DNA of 64,000 nucleotides from Byssochlamys sp. IMV 00236. Its lineage: Eukaryota; Ascomycota; Eurotiomycetes; Eurotiales; Thermoascaceae. A program made the translations under genes and the position numbers. The stretch covers positions 434,001 to 498,000 of the forward strand of contig MSJH02000544.1 of assembly GCA_001931875.2 (NCBI GenBank), read 5' to 3'. Under the pieces are notes generated by a model, which saw nothing but the letters and a program-made list of their open reading frames with translations, was not told where the DNA came from and did no database searches. The stretch's first letter is position 1, and every line of letters begins with the position of its first letter. Of the stretch, positions 12,746 to 24,454 are shown in pieces.

Positions 12746-13981
12746 ATGTCGCTCATCTCGGAGCCCGTCGTGAATCTGGGCGCGTTGTTTGAGATATCAT
12801 TTTTATTGAAGTTGGCACTCGTTGTGGTCATTCTGAGCAACTTGAAATGTCTTCCATTGGTGTGGCATGTAAGTATTTTTTCTGTTTTCTGTTCGGCTCA
12901 GAGCCATACATTTTGTTATGAGATCCAAAAGAAAAAGTCATGTCTCTAACTTATTTTCTAGATCCGTCTCCTTCGAGGCTTTCGATTCGTGTTACGCTCG
13001 AACAGATACAAGAAAGAACCAGGCCCAGCACAGCTCTTTCAACCTCTCATCATATCGTCCGGTGGCTCCTTGATGGAGATGGACTACAATTTGCACAGTG
13101 AGTCACCGAACTGATCATCGAGTTACTACTGTCTGAACCTAGTTATAATTAACCGCCATTCCACAGAGTCTAACAGCACATACTTTGCCGACCTCGACGT
13201 GGCCCGATGCCATCTGATGTGCACTCTCTTCAATCGCGGTGTGGACTATGCGCGCAACACAAAGTCTCTCGACTTTCTAGGCAGCTCAGACGGCATGGTC
13301 GGACTCGCGCTGGGGGCCGTCAGCTGCACATTCCGTCGCGAAGTGAAGCCATGTCAGCGATACGAGATCTGGTCGCGAGTCCTGACCTGGGACCAGAAAT
13401 GGATGTACATCGTGACGCATTTTGTCCGGAAAGACGCGATCAAGCCGCGCTCCTTCACCCTGCTGCCTGGCCAGGTGCGCCGCCGACAGGGAAAGCTCAA
13501 GGACCTCGCCAAGAAAGAGGATGCGATCTTCGCTTCGTCTCTGAGCAAGTGTGTCTGGAAGAAAGGTCGGCGAACGATCCCCCCAGAGCTTATGCTGCAG
13601 GCTTCCGGACTCTTGCCCCCTAGGGCCGATCAGGAGGACTTCTTTGCCTCGTTGCGCGAAGAACCACTCTCTAAGCTCAAGCTCTCGCGCCAAGCAGAGG
13701 AGGTGTACGACATCCCGTTCAAGATTGCGGAGAAGATCGAGTCGACGTGGGATGCGCTCACGGACTACTTTTCCCCAGAGTCCGAGGACTCGGAAGGCGG
13801 CTTCTCTGCCGGTCCCAAGGAGATGCGCAAACAGGCGGAAGATGAGTGGACGTGGGATCGGGTCGAGCGTGAGCGACAACGGGGTATGGAGATCGCAAAG
13901 TCTCTCGCCGAACTAGATCGGCTCGACGGCGAGTTCACCGCTGAGGCCGATGCGTTGGGGTTGCGTCGGGATCTATGGTGA
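12746..13981 (+). CDS. THEM6-like hotdog-fold protein (putative acyl-CoA thioesterase)
   Basis: Three exons: 12746-12868, 12962-13097 and 13167-13981, total 1074 nt, 357 residues. Residues about 15-36 form one hydrophobic membrane helix. A hotdog core follows: the segment around residues 80-100 (MEMDYNLHKSNSTYFADLDV) matches the long central helix region of THEM6/4HBT_2 proteins, and a second block (RYEIWSRVLTWDQKWMYIVTHF) gives the beta strands. The family is related to 4-hydroxybenzoyl-CoA thioesterase, but THEM6-like members often lack a proven catalytic residue, so activity is inferred only. The last 130 residues are a charged C-terminal extension (DEWTWDRVERERQRG). Probably anchored in the ER or another endomembrane. 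Confidence 0.88.
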
Positions 13982-15097
13982 TATATCACGCGCAAAAAAA
14001 AAAAAGACATTATTAATTCCAGTCGAAACTTTACTCTCCTCCCTCCCCTGTCTTCGCCTGGACCTGTCTATTCCAGGCTGTTTTATCGAAGAAAGGACTG
14101 AAGAGCGGGCGGTATTTTTTGGTTCTTGTGGTCTCTTCTGTTCATCTCCTACCACTATTGTTTCTTTTTTTTTTTCTTTTTAGATTTCCTTTTCGGGGCT
14201 ATTTCTTCATGATTCCCATGATTAGTATGTATGGTGTAGTTACGGATCGTCTAATGTGAATGATTAATTCGATCTGCATCGCTACCTAATAAAACGCATT
14301 GACCTCCATCTAGAGTAGTCCCTGCGCCTCTACTGAATCTATTATGCTTAAATGTGAAGATCACCCAGACTTAAGTAAACGCCAAAAGCCATAAGTTAAC
14401 AATGATCATCTCGAGATCGCTCTCTCCTGCATCCAGATCGCCGCTTACCCGAGCGCACGGATGATTATCGATGCATATGTAGGGCTTTGAAAATCATAAC
14501 TATATTATTAATTAATATAGTTCCCCAAAATTTCCCCAAAAATTATAAGTCATCATCCCCGCAGCGAAGCGACGAGGTAATACCCAATTTGAGCGAGAGA
14601 CAGAGTATTAGGTATTGATTAGTATTCGACGAACAGTAATTTATCTCGCTGTTGAACTAGCGAGATCTGGAATTATTAGCTAACTAAGTCATGTAGGGGC
14701 CGTATGATCCAGAGCCTTGTAGACGAGTCAGATAAGGTGGGCGAACTAATCGCTAACTAATCGGGATTCAGCATTAGGTGTAGATCCCGGCAACGCTAAG
14801 TTCATGTCCTGCATCCCGTCAGATTAAGAAGTCTAGTTAGTTAGTTAGTAGTTATTACTACCAGAGCACAAACTGCAGCTAGTTTCGAGGAGATAGTTTG
14901 ATTCCAAATACTATTTATTCTTGCGTCTCCAACATGCAGCTGCTATACGATGCGTATTGGTAGTACCATACGGACCGTGTATTATTCGGTTATGTCTGTT
15001 TTTCCTTCATCGCCCGAGATTTTCGGCGTAATGCCGCAAAACAGAGTCCCGAGTCGAGAAAGACCCCTAATAGCGTAGCATATGACACGTCTGATAT

Positions 15098-15117
15098 NNN
15101 NNNNNNNNNNNNNNNNN
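15098..15117. other. assembly gap (20 N)
   Basis: Twenty N immediately followed by a run of A (15118-15128). A homopolymer probably stopped the assembly. The true length of the gap is unknown. Confidence 0.97.
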
Positions 15118-15777
15118 AAAAAAAAAAAGAACATACTGCTGCCTGCCTGCATATTGCATTCGTGTCAGTGGTGACTGCCGCATGCACATAGATAACTAGC
15201 GGCAACACCTGAGCTTGGGCCATGATACACATCCGCTATACTGCGTAACTACTACGAAACCCATGTATGTCCTCGTACTCGTTGTTAGCAATGTAGCATT
15301 GTCACTGTAGCATGGCTGAATGTGGTACTGTAATAATATTCTGGACCAAGTACCACCACATAGACCTTGCTAGTGCATGGGGAGATGAGATATTCTAGAC
15401 GCCGGCAGGGGGCCTGAGAGCCGTATTCGAATCTCGATCGCAGGACGACCCAATCGTCAACATACAAACAGGAGTGCTTGATGATACAGTCTGTTCTCGG
15501 TGAGCTGTGGTATTATTATTATTATGCGTCTATGTCCAGTTGTGGGAGGTAGGCCGGAGGGTGGCCGAAGAAGGTCCCTGTCTCCGAACTGACCCATTCC
15601 TCATCGGTAGCCTGAAACCAAACATGTATGCAGAGAGCACATCGGAACGCTCCTGTCTCGCATCTGGATAACGTCTGTGTACCCAACAGAAGTCATGTCA
15701 AATCGGAAACAACAAGAGACTCCTTGGCATTTCCAGGTTGTCTGGCCTCGGGGACTTTGGTCTGTTGGGGACGGAGT

Positions 15778-15801
15778 GTATGTATGTATGTGTGTATGTA
15801 C
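15778..15801 (+). repeat. TGTA microsatellite
   Basis: Imperfect tandem TGTA units in a gene-free stretch. Confidence 0.75.
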
Positions 15802-17745
15802 AAGGGTTTGCTGGCCTGTATGGGATCCACGTACCTACGTAGGACTTACTCAAGTATTCCATCTACGAGGAAACTGCCAGGCGAGCATGAAGTTCGACAG
15901 CAGCATAGGAAAGGGTTTCGAAGGACTTCTAGATCAGAGGCCTCCCCCACTTCCTCTCCTCTCACGTCTCTCTGGTCTTGAGACTTCTCCGCCGCGCAGA
16001 CTAGCTGATTGCTGAACAGAGTCAGAATAGCGTTGGATAGACGAGACACGGAGATAAAGTGTGGCTTACACGAATGGCCGAGACATCCGCATGAGGAATG
16101 CGCATTTGAGCAACCTTGTGGATGCAGAAGCAAGGCATAAACGAACAAGTGGCAGAGCACATATTCCCTGGATCCGTGGCGGTGCAATTCGTGGATCTAT
16201 GTATGTATTAGGGTTTTCATGATTCTCATGTGCCGTGAGAACCAACTCCACCAGTGGCTGAGTAATTGTTGTTGCTTAGTTACTCGTTCGTCCCGCACAA
16301 TCGCAAAAAGAACCCTCGATAGATTTGTGGGTGAGCAAGATAGCAATCGCACTGTCAAGATGCCGCTATAACAGACATCATTGCTATTGCCCAAGGGTTG
16401 GCACTTCCAGCTGTCTCTACTGTGATCCAGTATTGCCCATTTATGATGCTGTATCCTGAACTTGTTCACCCCAATGACTACTCTAGTCCGAGAAACGAGT
16501 ATCTTCTCCATGCGATCGGTTGGAAAAGCCGACCGTGCCGTGTTGGTGATGTCAAGTGCTTGCCAGAGAACCCCACGGGGCATGGTCCAACAGGACAATA
16601 ATGATCCCGGCATTCCCGATGGGAAACGAAAACACAACTTCGATCGGATATAGGTATCTGTATGGAGTCATCCACAGAAAGTATTTGCAATCACTGAGAA
16701 AGTACCGACGTGAAACAGGCTCTCTCTCACCAGCCCCAGTTGCATGGCAGATCTATCCGAACCACACATGTCAAGCTGGCGGCGTTGACTTCCGATCTCC
16801 GATCCGTGAATTGGCCCAGAGCAAAAGACAAACCCCCCAAGGGCCTGAATTGTGCAGAGAAAACAAGTAAAGAATGTAATGGTAGGAAACGTTAAAAGGA
16901 GGAACGGAGATCGTCAGGGCGCGATGTCAGGAAAGCTTGGTTGAACCAGAAAAGAGCGCGGGAACGGAACGGCAGTTATTATGGTATTGTCCACGCGTTG
17001 GCGAAATCCCGAGTAATTTAGATTAAGAGAGATGAACACATCGGGGAGGCTGAATCCATGGCTCCGACGAACTCCCAGAAACCATGGGATTAACACGAAG
17101 GGATGCTGAAGGCTGAAGTGAGACCTGCATGCCAGCACGGTCGCGGGCTTCGCTTAAGTACTTAATTTAGGTATCTTCCCGAGCATCAAGATATGCACTA
17201 AGTACTTATCTTCTACCAATAATACACGGTCGCTGCGACCTTACACGGCTCGAAAGCATGTTGATGGATCTATTATGACTACCAGTAATTCAATGAAAAA
17301 AAAAAGCATCTTAAGGATAACCAGTAATCATATTATGGATGAGGAGTCGCCCGTGGGCTATGACACGGAGTAAGTATATATATGTTGTGACGGCTGCAGA
17401 CCACAACAACCATTATTAATTAACCTGGATCGGTGCCCTCCCATACGGTGCCGGACGGATCCAGCTTGACAGACAAACAAAAGATGGATTCAAAGGGACA
17501 AGCCAATCCACAGATGCCCTGATGGCTAATGAAAGGATTATTAACAGTGAGAAGCGGATACGAGGGTGCCCTGCGCAAGGAGGTGGATATAGATCGACTT
17601 GGCTAAAACCGAGATATATCAAGCCCGTTCCGCGCCCCACACTGCAGGGACCGTAGAGACGGATGAGCGATCGACAGGCTGGTCCACCGATGACTTCACA
17701 TAGGGCTCGCGTGGGTAATTCGTGGAATCGGTTTTCTAGGAGCAA

Positions 17746-18953
17746 TCACTCGGCCTTCCCCTGGATTGCGGCCGCCGTCCACTGGCCCCGGCTGCCAGAC
17801 TCGACCATGTCGATACTGGCGTTTCCAAGTCTGCTGCGGGCCGACTTCAGCGTCTCCGCAGCTCGTCCAGTGGCAGTCGCGGACGCCGTTTCCTGGGCCC
17901 TGGCTTTGCGGGGCTTGCTACCGGATTTCTTGTAGGTCGCAATGTAGAAAGAGATGAACAGAACCAAGTACGAGCTGAGGATAACGCAACCTGTCGCCGC
18001 AGCGAAAGGTTCTCCGCCGCACCGGCCGACGTGAGGTAGGCTCATCTCAGGGTGGATACTGGCAAAGTAGTCCCAGGTAGCGAAGTAGATGAAACCTGGG
18101 AGCAGGAGTCAGTTAAGAAAATAATTCATCCTGGGTGCTGTTGAGAATACACACCAAGGTCCAGGACGAACTGCGCAATCTGCAGGCGGGTGATCCACTC
18201 CTTCCACCAGACACGAATGCCCCGGGCACTCTGGAAGTAGTACCAGTACATGACAACGTGCACCGTGAGGTTGAGTGTGATAGGCACCCATGAAACAGGG
18301 GTGTGGCCAACGAGCTGAGTGTAGCAGAGGAAGGCGGTAGCACCATGGTGGTAGGTGTGTAGGAAGGCTAGATGGCTATCAGTAACACGGCAGTTTCGTT
18401 GCGCATGACAGGAAAACTCACTCAAAGGCTTCTTCTTCAGGACGAGGAAGACAGTATCAAGGAGCTCGACGTATTTGGTGAGGTAGTTGAGCTGGATGAC
18501 CTTTTAGCGGGATTGTTTCCTTCGCGGGGGAGAAATAAGACATACGTAGTAAAGAGTAACCAGCGGGTCGGTCCAACCGGGGTCACCGCAGATGCAGTTG
18601 TAGACTCCATGCTTCCAGAGCGATGGAAGAAGCTGGCCCAGGAAGAGCACCAACAATGCACCACTGACTCCGGTTAGGACGAAGTTGTGGATCATGAACA
18701 AGGTGTTCAGCTTGAAGGGCTCACGCTTGCGCATGAACTCCCAACCGGTGTAGATGGTGATGTAGTAGAGGGAGATCATGATCAAGGTCTCCTTCAAAGT
18801 CGCCATAGGCGTCTTTCCGGGGATGAACTTGAATTCATCAGCAGGATACCCCGTCACGGAGGTCCATGTCCGGTCAAACAAAGCCCATGGAGACGACTTG
18901 AGCAAGGCTGTGCTTGCTGGGCCGTAGAACGCGTCCAGCGAACTGGCAGACAT
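17746..18953 (-). CDS. very-long-chain fatty acid elongase, ELO family
   Basis: Four exons: 18953-18546, 18491-18422, 18367-18155 and 18095-17746, total 1041 nt, 346 residues. It condenses malonyl-CoA with acyl-CoA in the ER membrane (3-ketoacyl-CoA synthase step of elongation). The hallmark histidine box HTYHH is at residues 163-167, preceded by the conserved [18 protein letters not shown], and several hydrophobic membrane helices flank it. The C-terminus is basic ([14 protein letters not shown]), as expected of a cytosolic ER-retention tail. Junctions were placed so that [12 protein letters not shown] and [12 protein letters not shown] read through. Length is usual for fungal Elo1/2/3 proteins; which of the three it corresponds to is not decided. 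Confidence 0.95.
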
Positions 18954-21273
18954 AGCGAAAGGCGATTGATTGAATAAGCAACGATTGAGAGGAGATTAAC
19001 TGGATAAGGTACTGATGAACAGTTGTCTATGAAAGGACCACAGACCGGACGGAGGGGGTATTAACGAATGTTGGTCCTGGAGTTCCTGCGCGGCAGAGAG
19101 AAGGAAGAGGGGATAAATCGAAACCACAAGAACAGCGATATTTGAAGACTATATGGATGTCCACCGGGGAAAGAGCGACGGTCAATCTCCGCCAACCGAA
19201 ACTAGAAAGCCCGTAGATGAGCGAGGTGGGAAACCAAGATTAATCCAACCGGAGACCAGAAGTCGCCAGGAAGGATATATACTACTGTCTGCGTCTTAGG
19301 TATCAAGGACCATCTCGTAAGGCGCAACATCTCCTCTGTATGCTGTGGCAAGCCAATTCCAATTTTGAGACCCACTGCATACCACGTATTGTCCCCTTGT
19401 CGTGCTCCATCTAGATACGGAGTACATCCTCACTTCAGCCAAGGGAGCCGGAATCTGATCTGCTATCTTCTGGTTTCGGCCGGCCTGCTGTCCTTGCAGA
19501 CATATCTAGGGGCCTAGAACCCTCCTCAATGTTGGATTTCCAATGTACACGTTATCCAATCGCATGATGCCTGTCGATAAGATGCAGAGCACGGATACAA
19601 TACAATAATACCGTGACGCAACTGATCAAAGTACCATAGTTCCCATTGACCCTGACTTCATGCGCGACTATCGGGATGCCCTCCACGGAATATGCTGCCG
19701 GAAGATAAAAGTGGGACGCCAACATGCAACAGGTCATTTTATCTTGATGGCATTGATCTCAGGAAAGAAGCTAAATTTTCTCGTGTACACGATTATCTAT
19801 CATCCATTGGGTTGCCAGGAGTTCACGTGGAGAAAGAGGGTTTAAAACAGGAATTCCCATGACCTCAGCTGTAAAAATCCCACTGACTGACGGGCCGAGA
19901 TATTGCCCACTCGGACTTGCTTACGCCGCTATACGAGCAACGAGTTCTTATTATGCTACTCTCTGCAGGGCTGGCGCGAATGAACGTGGATGAACGTGGA
20001 ACGCGAGATCCCGGTGGGTCGTTGGAGCCCAGGTCCAGCTTTGAAGAAATCTTTCAAGTCATCTGGGATCTACTTAGTTTCGCGAATCCCTCTTTGATAC
20101 CGTTGATCTGCGTGACCCTCGCGAACAGTTGGAGATCAATAATATCACAGAGAAAATCATGCGTCATAGTATGTCAATAAGCAATCCATTTCGCTCGTAT
20201 CTCGGGTTGAGACCCGTTGGTACGGCATCAATTCTGTGTTTATCGGAATCAACTACTACCATCTCCGCAAGGAAGACCCGTTAGCCTCTCCAATACCCTT
20301 GATTATTACTTCCCTAAAGGAAAAGGAATCGGACAGAAACAATGATAGACGGGGTCCACAGAATTATCCCGAAAATTAACTCCGTGATCCTGGCTCAGCG
20401 TAACATTGGCCACATCTAAAATTGATATAACCTAGAACAAGCAAGCGAACTGCCCATTCTGTACAAAAGTACACTGGTAAGAACAAGGGAAGTGCCTTAC
20501 TTGGTAGGCGCTGGACAGTTCCCACGCTATGATGTGAGCCGTCTTTAGCGTGATAGAACTAACAGATCTCGGAGATCTAGAGTATGTACCAAGTTACCAC
20601 CCGGAACGCCAACGATACGCGCCGTAACATACCGGCGTGAAACGTGACAATGTTACACAGTACCAATCTTACCGTCCTGACAGCCTTACGCTTTGCTTCC
20701 CTTCTAGAGCCACTACACCGAGAAAGGAATGTCTCTCTGCCATGAGTAAACATTAGTTATTGCATTGCAGACGTGAGCTCATAGCCTCCACTCTTCTCGT
20801 TGGTCATGGCTGCAGGCATCTTCCACAGCCCTTATGGACGCCACGCGCTGCAATTGAGACAGCTCCAACTTGGTCAACATGGACCCATGTCAGTGTGATC
20901 TACGACACGCCTGACGCCTTGTTGAAGTATTTGCCGCTCCCCTTAATTCGTGGCTCCAATGGATCATATCCACTGCTGAGGTCCAGAATCGGCCCCTACC
21001 TTGGATAACTGCAATGGATATGGTTCGTTTCTCGGAATTAGACCGGGAACCCTTCCCTCCCTGTCATCATGTAAAGAAGGGAACGGAGCAGTCGTGGGCA
21101 GAACCACACCTTATCCGGTCCTGAATATAAACGAGAAAATCCTCTTGATCCCCTTTTCACACTGGAGCCAACCCTCTTCTTTCTTTCAGTATCGGGGCCC
21201 AGGGTCACTGCATGAACGTGTCCTGACTCTTGTATAGCATCCTTCATAGATCTTCGTTTCCAACCTTCTTACC
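18954..21273. promoter_or_regulatory. divergent 2.3-kb spacer between elongase and P450
   Basis: Both neighbours are transcribed away from it. No gene is supported. Just before the P450 start there is a TATA-like AATATAAAC near 21124 and a T/C-rich tract near 21175-21190, typical of a fungal core promoter and leader. Confidence 0.45.
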
Positions 21274-22908
21274 ATGGCTGCTCCAACTCCAGCCAAGACG
21301 CCGTATCAGGTGTCCTTCACAAGTCTGATACTCGCGTCCACTCTCGCTGCAGGTGTCGCGTCAAGGACGACATCTCTCGACACATTCACTGCCCTCCTTT
21401 GGACTTATGCAGTTGCCATCCCGGCCTGGGTCCTGTACAAGTCGTACATCTATCCTTTCTATGTTTCTCCTCTCCGTGTTGTCCCCACGGTCTCTGGATT
21501 TCCCCTATGGGGTCAGTTCTTCGAGATTATCACAGAGGAAGTCGGTATCCCTCAGCGTCGATGGCACAAGGAGCTGGGCCCGGTCGTCCGCTACTTCTTC
21601 CCGCTGGGCGCGGAGAGACTGTCTATTGCGGACGATAACGCTCTGAAGCACATGATGGTCAAGAACCCGTACAACTTCCCCAAGCCGGTCCGGGCGAAGA
21701 AGTGGATGCTCCGAATCCTGGGCGAGGGTGTCCTCTTGGCTGAAGGCGGTGCCCACGTTCACCAGCGCAAGGCTCTGACTCCGGGTTTCTCCATTGCGTC
21801 CATTCGTACTCTCGCACCCATCTTTTGGCGCAAGGCCATTCTGATGGCAGATCTCTGGGAGCAGGAGATGAATGCGGCAAATGTCAAGACCAAGTCCTTC
21901 GAAGTCTTGGAGTGGCTGAACCGCACGACGCTGGACATCATCGGTGAGGCGGGTTTTGGTTCTGATATCAACTCCCTCGAGCATCCAGAGGCTCCTCTGC
22001 GTGAGGCGTACCGTGCTGTCTTCGTCTTCGATCTCGGGTCCAGAATCCTGCACGGCCTCCAGGCCTTCTTCCCTATGACCAAGTACCTGCCTGCAAAGAT
22101 GAACCGCGACATGGAGTTCTCCCGCCAGATCATTCTCAAAAACGCTACCAAAATCATCAAGGACAAGGAGTCCAGCGTCAACCCCGCCGACAAGGACATC
22201 CTTTCGTTGCTCGTCCGCGACAACATGAAGCTTCAGGCTGCAGGCGAGAAGGGTCTTACCTTCGAGACCATGCGTGATCAGGTGATGACTTTCTTGGGTG
22301 CTGGCCACGATACCACCGCCACTGGTGTTGCCTGGACACTGCATCTCCTCTGCAAGCACCAGGACGTCCAGAACAAGCTTCGTGAGGAGATTCGGGACCA
22401 CTACCCATTCCTCTTCGACGATGCCACCCGTCATGACCCCGAGCTCTTCAAGAAGATCGATCCAGACCAGCTGCCCTACATGGACAACGTCTGCCGCGAG
22501 TCCCTGAGATACATTCCTCCTATCCCCATGACCGTCCGCCAGTCCCTCGCCGACGACAAGCTTGGCGACTACTTCGTCCCCGCCGGAACCACCATCTATG
22601 TTCTCGCCAACACCATCAACCGCATGCCCGAATACTGGGGACCGACGGCCAACACCTTCGATCCGGACCGCTGGGACCACCTCCCCGAATCTTACACGAC
22701 CAACGCATTCATGACCTTCCTCCAGGGCCCTCGTGGCTGCATCGGTCGTAAATTCGCTGAAACTGAAATGAAGACGCTCCTCTGCTCCTTGCTCAGCAAG
22801 TTCCACTTCGATCGGGACGAGTCCGTGACTGACCCTGAGGAGTTGAAGATGTGGCGGTTGGTGTTGCGGCCGCGGGACGGAGTAACGCTTAAGGCGACCA
22901 AGGTCTAA
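21274..22908 (+). CDS. cytochrome P450 monooxygenase
   Basis: Intronless frame of 544 residues. An N-terminal hydrophobic anchor (about residues 38-62) places it on the ER membrane. The I-helix oxygen-activation motif AGHDTTA starts at residue 343, the K-helix ExxR is E409 to R412, the PDRW-type meander segment (FDPDRW) follows, and the haem loop FLQGPRGCIG carries the ligand Cys489. The catalytic set is complete and length is normal. The I-helix and general layout resemble CYP4/CYP5-like fungal P450s acting on fatty or terpenoid substrates, but the family cannot be fixed by eye. Codons strongly favour C in third position, unlike most neighbours, and there are no introns, which is unusual for a fungal P450. 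Confidence 0.96.
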   Translation: MAAPTPAKTPYQVSFTSLILASTLAAGVASRTTSLDTFTALLWTYAVAIPAWVLYKSYIYPFYVSPLRVVPTVSGFPLWGQFFEIITEEVGIPQRRWHKELGPVVRYFFPLGAERLSIADDNALKHMMVKNPYNFPKPVRAKKWMLRILGEGVLLAEGGAHVHQRKALTPGFSIASIRTLAPIFWRKAILMADLWEQEMNAANVKTKSFEVLEWLNRTTLDIIGEAGFGSDINSLEHPEAPLREAYRAVFVFDLGSRILHGLQAFFPMTKYLPAKMNRDMEFSRQIILKNATKIIKDKESSVNPADKDILSLLVRDNMKLQAAGEKGLTFETMRDQVMTFLGAGHDTTATGVAWTLHLLCKHQDVQNKLREEIRDHYPFLFDDATRHDPELFKKIDPDQLPYMDNVCRESLRYIPPIPMTVRQSLADDKLGDYFVPAGTTIYVLANTINRMPEYWGPTANTFDPDRWDHLPESYTTNAFMTFLQGPRGCIGRKFAETEMKTLLCSLLSKFHFDRDESVTDPEELKMWRLVLRPRDGVTLKATKV

Positions 22909-24454
22909 CTACTCTAACTAACCCCAAAAAATAACATCATCATAATTATCATTATTACTATTACCACTCCGCAGCTAGGTCTGCTAATACCTTTGTTTTG
23001 GAGGTCGCATGTCGGGTGTTCCCCATTTTCTTTATGTCATAATATAATAGCAGTTAGTACACAACGTGAAAACTCTGTATCTCTTCTGGTATATAAATAT
23101 CCTCGAGTACTATATTTTTCTGCTCCTAACTGTTCAACTTCAAACCCGGACACCTCCATCGATATTTGGTGAATACTGCCTAAGTAGACACCACAAGTGA
23201 TCTTGAAGATTTCGGACCAAAGATCGGCTGTGAATACATAAAATCAGACCAGATCCTTATACTCGAGATGAAACTGAAGCAATGAATCGTCTTCAGTATT
23301 ATACAATTATTGATCAAGCAGGAAAGAGCTGACTATGCCTAATTACCTACATAGGACTTGCGATCCTATGGAATCTGTATCTACCGTTATTGTTCTGCGT
23401 CCTATCGAGATCGTTTATGCTAGACCACCACCCTCTCCCACTAGGCAAGCCAACATGTGCATAACCGACTCCCAAGTGAATGCATAATTTACAAGATGGA
23501 ATATTCTCTCTCAATATACATCTACGTGACAGAAGCAACATGACAAAACAACAGTTTCCCATTCATACACATCGGAAAAGAATAGGGAAAGAAAGCGGAT
23601 TTGCCATAAACACCGATTTATGCAATACACCACATGACGACTCTTGTTGCTCCTTTCTAAAGAATTTCTTCGCATAAAAGCTGATGATTCATGCCCTTGT
23701 CTGCCTTTCTGGAGTGGCATGTCCCTTTAGAATCGAAACGCACGAGAAACGGTACAAAAGAGATTTTGGTCTGTAGACATCTTGCTCCTAGAGCGCGAGA
23801 TGGAAAAGACGACGACGACAACGACGATGATGATGATGAGGAATGGCAATAAAACTCAGTGTACTGGTAAATAAAAAGGGAACAGCGAGCCGTTCCATTG
23901 GGGGTATCGTATTCCAGAATTATATAGTGATTAGATTAGACATAACCGTTCGATGACAGCCCGGATTGGAAAGAAACTCCGACCGTGTACAGCCAGTAGA
24001 AGTAGATGAGTTAAGACGGAACATAGCCAGCCCCGCGGGAAAGGAAATCTGGAGGGAAACTGTAAGGGAGAGAGAAAATGTGATCAACGAATGTCTTGCT
24101 GGCGAGGCTTGATGGTCGTTGTCAATCCGGTATAAGCGATTGGAAGGATCAGGCGATGGGTATCTTGATGCAACAAGCCTGGTTTAATAATGAGACCCAG
24201 CTGATAAGGGTTCAGGAATGGTATAGGCACTCAAGAGAAGACCAGTCTCTGAGCCAGATGGAGAGGACGTGCTCGAGCATTCAGGTTTCAGAAATCGACA
24301 GAGCCGTGTGACGGATTTCAATGCTCGAAACGGGCCTTGGTTGACACCGTTAGAAAACGGTCAGATATGCAACGCTCCCAGGGGAAAAGGTGCCTGGGAC
24401 CGCAGATTCAAACATCAAGCCACCTGTCGGACCGCGCTAGGGCTAATGCGCTAT
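22909..24454. other. gene-free spacer between convergent genes
   Basis: Holds the 3' regions of the P450 and of the TBC gene. A GAC/GAT trinucleotide tract lies at 23808-23841. No gene is supported. Confidence 0.5.
23808..23841. repeat. GAC/GAT trinucleotide tract
   Basis: Consecutive GAC then GAT units in a non-coding spacer. Confidence 0.8.

Larger units (their letters stand above)
13982..17745. other. long AT-rich gene-free spacer with an assembly gap
   Basis: Nearly 3.8 kb with no supported gene. It shows TA-rich patches (14480-14900, with repeated CTAACTAA and TTAGTTAG words), an N run at 15098-15117, and a TGTA-type microsatellite near 15778-15801. The base pattern of 14480-14900 looks weathered, as in old repeat-induced mutation, but no parent element can be recognised. 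Confidence 0.5.

Noticed and set aside
16197..16637. 146-codon minus-strand frame in the spacer before the elongase
   Set aside because: Protein-like in places, but no family, no intron signals, and overlapping frames of similar length on the other strand.
21505..22806. 433-codon open frame antisense to the P450
   Set aside because: It mirrors the strong third-position C bias of the P450 frame; no protein motif is seen. A typical shadow frame.
8359..22908. Secondary metabolite cluster (transporter, thioesterase-like, elongase, P450)
   Set aside because: Genes are spaced by kilobases, there is no synthase or pathway regulator, and each has a separate housekeeping or detoxifying explanation.
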